A stretch of DNA of 64,000 nt, taken from positions 3,057,031 through 3,121,030 of the forward strand of contig CM034142.1 of the NCBI GenBank assembly GCA_019914995.1, in the 5' to 3' direction. The notes beneath the pieces were generated by a model. That model was not told the origin of the DNA and ran no database searches. It worked only from the letters and a program-made list of their open reading frames with translations. How positions within the stretch are numbered: position 1 is the stretch's first letter; every line of letters begins with the position of its first letter. Origin of the DNA: Acanthochlamys bracteata. Taxonomy: Eukaryota; Streptophyta; Magnoliopsida; Pandanales; Velloziaceae. The position numbers and the translations under genes were made by a program. Positions 58,225-64,000 of this stretch are shown here, in pieces.

Positions 58225-59886
58225 TAACAATACGGGTGAAGAAAAAGTACAGGTGCTTAGTTTGATAATACCTTGTTCCAGCATCTCCTGAACAGTCCTC
58301 TCGATTTTGGCCTTTTGAATGTAAGGGTAGCGGTAAGGGCGAACATTTGTAGGAGCCGAGCCAGGTACTAATGGAATGGCATGATCCAGGGAACGTTGGG
58401 GACCAACAAGGCCATGTATAGCGCTTAGGGACAGCGTTGCTTCCTCTGTGCTGGCCAACTCTTCTGCCTTTGAGCCTTCTTCTTCTTCCTCCTCTTCATC
58501 CTTATTACCTACAATGGAATAAAGTTTCGAGCCGCACTTATGGCCTCTTTCGTACTTAGCATCACAATAGAAACATAATCCCTTAGCCCTCCTAGCATTA
58601 ATTTCAGCCACACTTAGTCCCGTTGTTCAACTACGGTTAACCATGCTGGTGGATGCAGTCATTCCAGTAAGCTGGACGTTAGATGTTGCTGTTAGTGATG
58701 TAGTGTTGTCCTTGCGAGTCGCCTGGAAACGCCTAGGTCGAACAGAAGCTAGGCTCAGGCTAGAATTTTGTTCAAAGATCCTTGCCAATTTAAAAGCTTC
58801 CTGAAGACAAGAAGGATTGCTGGCCATGACATCGAGTGCAATGCACTTAGACAGCCCTCCACAAAAGTTACCAATGAGGTCCACTTCTGCTGCTAACGGC
58901 AATCGGGCACGTAAATCTTCAAAGGCTGCTTGGTAATCAGCTACGGATCCCATTTGTATTAACTGTTTTAGAGCAAAACTAGGATGTCCGAATACTGTGT
59001 TACCGAACCGTTGAATGAGGGCTTCTTTGAGTTCTTCCCATGAGTGGTGAGGCCTGTCAATTTCATAGTTTTGATACCATCGATTGGCCTCATCCTGGAA
59101 ATACATTGGAGCAATAGAAAGACGTTCTTCTAAAGGTGTGCGATAGTACTTGAAGTATTTTTCTGCCAAGTAAATCCACTCATTGACTTTAGTCCCATCA
59201 AAGATAGGAAATTTATGTCTGTCCCTTGGAAAGGATTGGTGATAAGTTGCCATGTTTGTATAGGGAGGAGAGGAGAGTGTTTGTTGTCCAGTGGTTGGGG
59301 TGATGGACAGAGTAGGTTGTGGCTGGGTGTTACTGATTTGCTGCTTAGGTACTCTGGTATCAACTGGCAACATTGGGGTCGTTGGACTTGGTAGTAGAGG
59401 GGGTTGTGATGGTTAGTACGTTTGAATGTTCAAGTCAGAGCATTGGCGATGTGTGAGGGAAGGGTGTTCCGTGGTGGCTGGATATGTGGGAGGTCTAGGT
59501 GCAATGTACGAAGTAGATGGTGGGGGGTTGAGGTTGTTTGGCTGAACAGAGCAGTGCAGTCGTGATCCTTGTAGCTGGTGCAAGGTAGTTGGTAGGGAGG
59601 TAGTGGGTGGGTGATTAGCTGCCCTAGGTGTGGTTTGTTGAGACTTACTCAGTGAGTTTACCACCCGTTGCATCTCTACAAAATTCGCGGTTAGTCTCGC
59701 TATGCAACTTGTAAATTTTGCCGCCATCATATTGAATTGATCTCTTAACTCCGGCTCCGTCCCGCTGCTCCCAGGGAGTTGTGGTTCCGACGATTGTGCA
59801 ACTCTCAAAAAATTTCCGGAATCTACTGATTGTGAGGATGCGATGGAATTGGGTGATTCGGGTGCGTTTGCGTTGATATCTTCCAT
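58225..59886 (-). pseudogene. Gag and N-terminal pol of gypsy element 2, protease deleted
   Basis: ATG at 59886 (MEDINANAPESPN) follows the primer site immediately. Gag reads HKFPIFDGTKVNEWIYLAEK, RLSIAPMYFQDEANRWYQNY and SVADYQAAFEDLRARLP, then the knuckle GLCFYCDAKYERGHKC near 58570. The frame is the same throughout, with in-frame stops at about 59413 and 58627. After SAIHGLVGPQ the sequence passes directly to LDHAIPLVPGSAPTNVRPYR. Comparison with element 1 shows that the whole aspartic protease (about 170 residues) between these points is missing. The segment ends SPVLLV at the solo LTR. Confidence 0.87.
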
Positions 59887-59900
59887 GGCTCTGATACCAA
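59887..59900 (-). other. Primer-binding site of gypsy element 2 (tRNA-Met)
   Basis: The minus strand reads TTGGTATCAGAGCC, complementary to the 3' end of initiator tRNA-Met. It lies one base from the 5' LTR. The gag ATG follows with no spacer. Confidence 0.9.
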
Positions 59901-59901
59901 T

Positions 59902-60463
59902 TGATGTAAGCTGAAGAACAAGTTAAAGAACAGGAGACGAACAAGAAGGGAACAGTGAGAATAAGGTAGGGAAAATAGATGAATTAGGGTAAAAATTGAA
60001 GAACAAATCTCATATGCCCCATTGCTAGGGCATAACTCTTTATTTATAACTACAGAGTTTCAATCTACTTGAAACTCTTGTACCGAGTAAACACTTCCAC
60101 AAGGAAGTTTATTAAAATCTAAACATAATTTTTAACAGTCCCTAAAGGACCAAACTACTCAAATGACAGTACAAGACACCTTCAAGGTGCCCTTGCTGCT
60201 GTCAGTTGCATTTGTTCCTAGCCCCTTCTGCATGCCCCTCCAAGGACTCTTGTCCTCCAGAACCACCTGGTATGCACCCTGGACATGTCTGACATATCGT
60301 CGCCGATCTCCGGCTCCAGCGAGGTCTTCCGGTGAGGTTTGTCACCATATTTCTTCTTTCTGTTTTGGCATCTCCTGTTTCCAACTGCCTTTGTCTTCCC
60401 CTTTTCTTGCTGTCTGCAGAGAGATTCCCCAATTCATCCTTGTTAGTTCTCCCATCCATATCA
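59902..60463 (-). repeat. 5' LTR of gypsy element 2
   Basis: 562 bases; minus strand TGATATGGATGGGAG to CTTACATCA. It matches the 3' LTR but has only one short hairpin (CACCTT/AAGGTG near 60178-60195) where the 3' LTR has three. The frame at 60202-60459 is the LTR copy of the integrase tail and is not a separate gene. Confidence 0.9.
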
Positions 60464-60879
60464 GGGATGAAGTGGTGTTATGCATAGACAATATGGTGAT
60501 GGCTGTTTCTAGGGGTAAGGATGTGTTGGATGTCGATCCTGGGCCCGGCATCGTTAATATGGGAGGAAGAGTGGATGGTGCAAGTCTACCATTAGCCTTA
60601 CTAGTAAAGAAAGAAAGCCCTGTCTCACGTTTAAAACGATGGAATTCCAGCATATCGCTCTTCACGTCAGAAAGCTCGGTAAAGATGTGGTTGAGACATA
60701 TAGTCAGTCCCATCACTAGTTGATGCATTTGTTCCTTCGTCTCAAGCCCATTGTCAATTTGTAATAGGCTCGCAGCAAGGGAAGTGCTTAGTGTTAGCAA
60801 AAAACTTCCCGCATCGGCTGCTAGTAAAGATGATGTGGGACTTAGGCGATTCGGGATTTGTTGCTGTACTGGTCTCCAT
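60464..60879 (-). pseudogene. Gag of gypsy element 1, N-terminal part
   Basis: ATG at 60879 (METSTATNPESPKSHI) resembles the start of element 2's gag (MEDINANAPESPN). After a frameshift a readable frame continues with MHQLVMGLTICLNHIFTELS and ends at MHNTTS, where element 2 is inserted. It joins gag at 53131. Confidence 0.75.
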
Positions 60880-60890
60880 GAAATCCTCCT

Positions 60891-60905
60891 GAATCTGATA
60901 CCAAA
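60891..60905 (-). other. Primer-binding site of gypsy element 1
   Basis: The minus strand reads TTTGGTATCAGATTC, one or two changes from the tRNA-Met complement, directly inside the 5' LTR. Confidence 0.8.
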
Positions 60906-61312
60906 TTTAAAAAATAAAGAAGTGCTTCAAGCAAGAAGGGAGATACACGGCACCAGAAGAAGAAGAGCAAGATCCAAGGAAGAGATGAAAATAAGATTCC
61001 AGATGAGAGTACTCAAAAGTTGAAGAACAATAATTCTATTTCGCATCCTCAAAACAGAACCTATAAGAAGTATTTATACTACTCATCATCTAAGATCAGT
61101 ATGCTACCAGACTTGCATTTGAACTAAAACACTTAGTTAGATACACCTATTGGAACTCTATTTGAACTAGAAAACATAGTTGAGTTGAAACTACAGACTC
61201 TCCTACTGCATTGTAACTCTAACTCTTCATCAGCACCCTTAATGCGTGGCCTTGTTTGCCTTGCAGATTTATCTTCACTATGGCGTATTTGCTGCCCCTA
61301 GCATCTGTAATA
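60906..61312 (-). repeat. 5' LTR of gypsy element 1
   Basis: 407 bases, matching 48545-48896 with substitutions. It has two extra blocks: one around 61050-61068, and one around 61217-61258 containing TTCATCAGCACCC. Its terminal bases have mutated (TTTA and AATA instead of TGTA and AACA). ATGGG follows at 61313-61317. Confidence 0.88.
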
Positions 61313-61317
61313 ATGGG

Positions 61318-62546
61318 CATGCTCTATTTTTCATCATTACAGATCAAGATAGAGCTATATTTGCAGCTGTTAAAATATATTCCCAAATACTCGACATAAA
61401 TTTTGTTTGTGGTACATTCTCAAGAAATTTGTAGAAAAATTTTCGCATGTTTATTTTAAAAGCTCAAACTTTAAGAAAGATATCAAGAGGTGTATTCGGG
61501 AATACTATATTCCTAATACTTTTGAGTCGATGTTGGAGAAATTGATGACTAAATATGAGTTGAAAGAGAACGAGTGGCTCAAAGGTTTGTATGAGATTCG
61601 AGAAAAATGGGCATCAGTTTATCACTTTGATACATTTTGTGTAGGTATTAACACTATCGAACGTTCCGAAAGCATGAGTGCTACTTACAAGAAGTTTTTT
61701 CAGCCAACAATAACTCTTCGAAAGTTTGTATTAAAGAATGATAAGTGTTTGTGTAAGATAGTTAAAAAGGAGAAAAAAGAGGATTATACTAGTGAACACT
61801 TGTCTTGTATTATTAATAGTAATGCCTTTTTTTTAAAAGTGCATCAAAAATACATACGAGAAATGTGTACAAAAAGTTTAGAAAAGAATATGAGAAAACT
61901 CAAGCTGAGTATGTGTTGTTGATGATTGAAAAGGTAGCGATGACTACACCACTTACATTTACAAATTTCGAGTAGAAGGTGATCAGCATCAGTGGAATAT
62001 GAAGTTCAATCCAGCCACAAAAGAAGGTTATTGTTAGAGATACCATATTATTTCATTCATAAAAAATGGATCAAGAGGGCTAACAAATATAGAGTTTAGC
62101 ACGATGGTGGATAAGTAAGTGTGATAAGAATTCTGAGCTACTGAGAACTTCCCAACTCCATATAGTTTTCAAGGTTTAAGAAACTGCTGAAACTAATGAG
62201 GGATACCAAATATTGTTGCAATCTTTGCAAAATACACAGCGTCAGAAGAAAGTAAGGAAGACTGATGTTCAACTCTATTGGTTGATTCATGTACTATCAA
62301 TAAGAGTTTACAAGTCTCAATTGATACCTATCAAGTTTTACTATTGAATCCTAATATATCACAGATAAAGAGAAGAAAAAAAAAGAAATGTTTACAAGAG
62401 CAGTAATAGAATAAATGAGGTTCGAAAAAAGGAATTGAAAAAAGTAAAGTGAAGACAGGTAGGAGATGTGGTTTCTGTAACAAATATGGTGTTAAGCGCG
62501 ATAAACAAAATGTCCTGAAAATCAGAACAAAAAGAAGAAAAAGTAA
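61318..62546 (+). pseudogene. Second FAR1-type transposase, 3' half, broken
   Basis: This continues the gene cut at 48544. It reads LFFIITDQDRAIFAAVKIYS, then after a shift 61407-61922 with LMTKYELKENEWLKGLYEIR, EKWASVYHFDTFCVGINTIE and TSEHLSCII. Traces of the SWIM region follow (WNMKFNPATKEG near 62000), then LLLNPNISQIKRRKKK, and a zinc knuckle starting RRCGFCNKYG and ending CPENQNKKKK at 62546 after a shift. It carries stops after 61922 and 62020. It has the same domain order as the gene at 40973-43180, with its C-terminal knuckle better preserved. Confidence 0.85.
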
Positions 62547-63503
62547 TTGCCATTTTTAAAGTTTCGATTTGTAATATATTTTCTTATTGGAGCTCACTAT
62601 GAAATTGACATATGCCATAAGTTTTTCATTTATATTGGGAGATAAAGATGATGATGAAGACAACGATGGAGATGAGGGTGATTATCTATAAGTGAAGATG
62701 AAGACAGTGATGATGGAGAGAAAGCTATTAATTTAGAGTAGCTATTATTCATTGCATGTAATATCAACTAGTTGTATGACTATTTTGGCAGTTTAAATAA
62801 GCACTTAGAAATTGTACTCAATCTTATTACATTGTACATTTGCAATCTTCATATGAATTTAAAAATATCGAAATCGGACCAAGCTCGCACATAAGCCTAC
62901 CAAGCAGGAGCAAAAAAAGGAGTTGAATTGGGACAGGAAACTCTCACCTAAGCCAGTCAACAGGCCTAACGTCCTTATGTCATTGGGGGGTCAGATACCC
63001 TATAGCCTTTGCAAGTAGCAAAGGGCAGTAAAAATATATATATATAAAAGAACATTGGAAAAAATAGAGAAAAATATTGAAAAAATAGTTAAAATATTAA
63101 TCTTTTCTATTAATAGCAAAAAGTAGCAAAATGTCAGTCAAAAATAAAAAACAGTGCGGAAAAAAACTGAAAAATGTGAAGAAAATAAACAACAAGAAAT
63201 AGCAAAATAACAGCCAAAAAAGAAAAATGAAATTGTAAAAAGAAGACACTAAAAAAAAAGCGAAAAAATTGATGTCCTCTATTAACAGTAATAAATAGCA
63301 AAAGAAAAAAACATTGAAAAAAATATCATCTCTATTAAAAAGTAAAACGATAGTGAAAAAACAAAAAGTGAAAAAATGATTTAAAATAAAAAAAAGGAAA
63401 AAATTAATTTTTACTGTCACAATAAGAAATACCAAAAGACAAGTGAAAGAAAAGTAAAAAATAATAGTAAAGAAAAATAAAAAGAAGACTATAAGAAATA
63501 TGT
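62547..63503. other. Region downstream of the second FAR1-type gene, A-rich
   Basis: 62640-62740 is GATGATGAAGACA-type acidic-codon sequence that may be a degraded acidic tail of the transposase. 62870-63030 is a GC-richer stretch of unknown origin. 63030-63500 is A-rich low-complexity sequence built from variants of AAATAGCAAAA, AGTGAAAAAA and CTATTAA. The 112-residue frame at 63097-63435 is a by-product of that composition. Confidence 0.55.
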
Positions 63504-64000
63504 ATGAAAAATATCTTCGTTTTTGGAAATCATTTTCAAGTATTTATTCTGTGCATATACAAGATATATTTGGCCGTTCATCTTCCAACCACTACTATTG
63601 GTATTCACATTCTATTCACAGTCATTAACATTCACTTTCATCCACAATTATCAACATTCACATACATCAACAATGGACATTCACATCCATTTACATTTCA
63701 TTCACAATTGTAGTCAAGCATATATATTCACATTCGAATATCCATATTTTTCACAAAAGATACTCATATTGTAAATGTCACTGAATCTTAGTACAACCGT
63801 AAGTATATGAAACACAATATTAGTCTCATCGGGGCTGTTTGGAATTGCTTACCAAAAGCTCCTTTTCAACTTTTCCCCATTTCATATTTTTCAATACATA
63901 TTTTATAAATATATAAAAAATTTATTTAAAAATTTAGAAAGTGTAAAAAAATTCTATGTAATGAGATCTTTTTATTGCATATTTTTATTATTTTTTTAGA
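63504..64000. repeat. CATTCACATTCA repeats, probable Mutator-like inverted repeat, then unassigned end
   Basis: 63585-63735 is built from ATTCACATTCA and related pieces in the same sense as the inner right inverted repeat at 44140-44240 and as the reverse complement of 40130-40260. Its place about 1 kb downstream of the second FAR1-type gene suggests that it belongs to the 3' inverted repeat of that element, whose end would lie beyond the window. From about 63790 to 64000 nothing is recognised. Confidence 0.45.

Larger units (their letters stand above)
53132..60463 (-). mobile_element. Ty3/gypsy element 2, nested in gag of element 1
   Basis: LTRs are at 53132-53771 (3') and 59902-60463 (5'), with target duplication GGGAT at 53127-53131 and 60464-60468. 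Inside, on the minus strand: primer site, gag, a deleted protease region, reverse transcriptase, RNase H, integrase and a C-terminal tail that reads through the purine tract into the LTR. It is related to element 1 at the protein level but has different LTRs. A 2-kb solo LTR of another family sits in it at 56214-58219. Confidence 0.92.
48545..61312 (-). mobile_element. Ty3/gypsy element 1, nested host of gypsy element 2
   Basis: LTRs are at 48545-48896 (3') and 60906-61312 (5'), with target duplication ATGGG at 48540-48544 and 61313-61317, inside the FAR1-type gene. Removing the nested element (53132-60463 plus one duplication) leaves an element of about 5.4 kb with gag, protease, reverse transcriptase, RNase H and integrase in gypsy order on the minus strand. 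The gag wording and the knuckle CFYCDAKYERGH suggest the chromovirus/Reina side of Ty3/gypsy, but no clear chromodomain is visible. Confidence 0.9.

Noticed and set aside
59887-59900. tRNA-like matches at 59887, 60891 and 30879
   Set aside because: They are 12-15-base primer-binding sites of retrotransposons, not tRNA genes; no cloverleaf can be formed.
63097-63435. 112-residue Phe-rich minus-strand frame
   Set aside because: It is produced by A-rich low-complexity DNA, with no other coding sign.

Overview
The window is nuclear DNA of a flowering plant, probably a eudicot: AT-rich, with no ordinary intact host gene visible, and made almost entirely of repeats nested in one another. The evidence is plant-specific element types: Ty1/copia and Ty3/gypsy LTR retrotransposons with tRNA-Met primer sites, a CACTA (En/Spm) transposon with TNP2, DUF4218 and DUF4216 domains, Mutator-like elements with FAR1-type transposases, and an old endogenous pararetrovirus. 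Nearly every reading frame is broken. I cannot name the species.

Layout. 1-135 is the end of a copia LTR. 136-34316 is an array of a non-coding tandem repeat with a 2.09-kb unit, in five copies (the last truncated). Each unit is itself a dimer of two diverged halves of about 1.04 kb. The array is opened by four insertions: an Athila-type gypsy element (4212-8166, target duplication ATAAA); a solo LTR of the same family at the same site in the next unit (10273-11574, ATAAA); a 10.4-kb CACTA element (11869-22295) coding on the minus strand and carrying captured MADS-box K-domain exons; and a 9.65-kb SIRE-like copia element on the minus strand (22791-32440, TATTA) with an extra reading frame downstream of pol.

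34317-39065 is AT-rich DNA holding two broken pieces of an endogenous caulimovirid (movement-protein region 36600-37740, coat-protein-like region 38760-39065). 39105-45107 is a Mutator-like element with terminal inverted repeats of more than 1 kb, a decayed FAR1-type transposase on the minus strand, and clusters of the palindrome CAGTGAGCTCACTG on both flanks.

47640-62546 is a second FAR1-type gene, on the plus strand and head-to-head with the first. It is split by a three-deep nest: gypsy element 1 (48545-61312, ATGGG) contains gypsy element 2 (53132-60463, GGGAT), which contains a 2-kb SIRE-like solo LTR (56214-58219, TTAAC). The last 1.5 kb is A-rich low-complexity DNA and CATTCACATTCA-type repeats that resemble the inverted repeat of the first Mutator-like element.

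No cellular pathway is encoded. The interest lies in the order of insertion events, which the target duplications and the units lacking insertions allow to be read, and in three local structures: the higher-order repeat, the captured MADS exons, and the palindrome clusters of the Mutator-like element.
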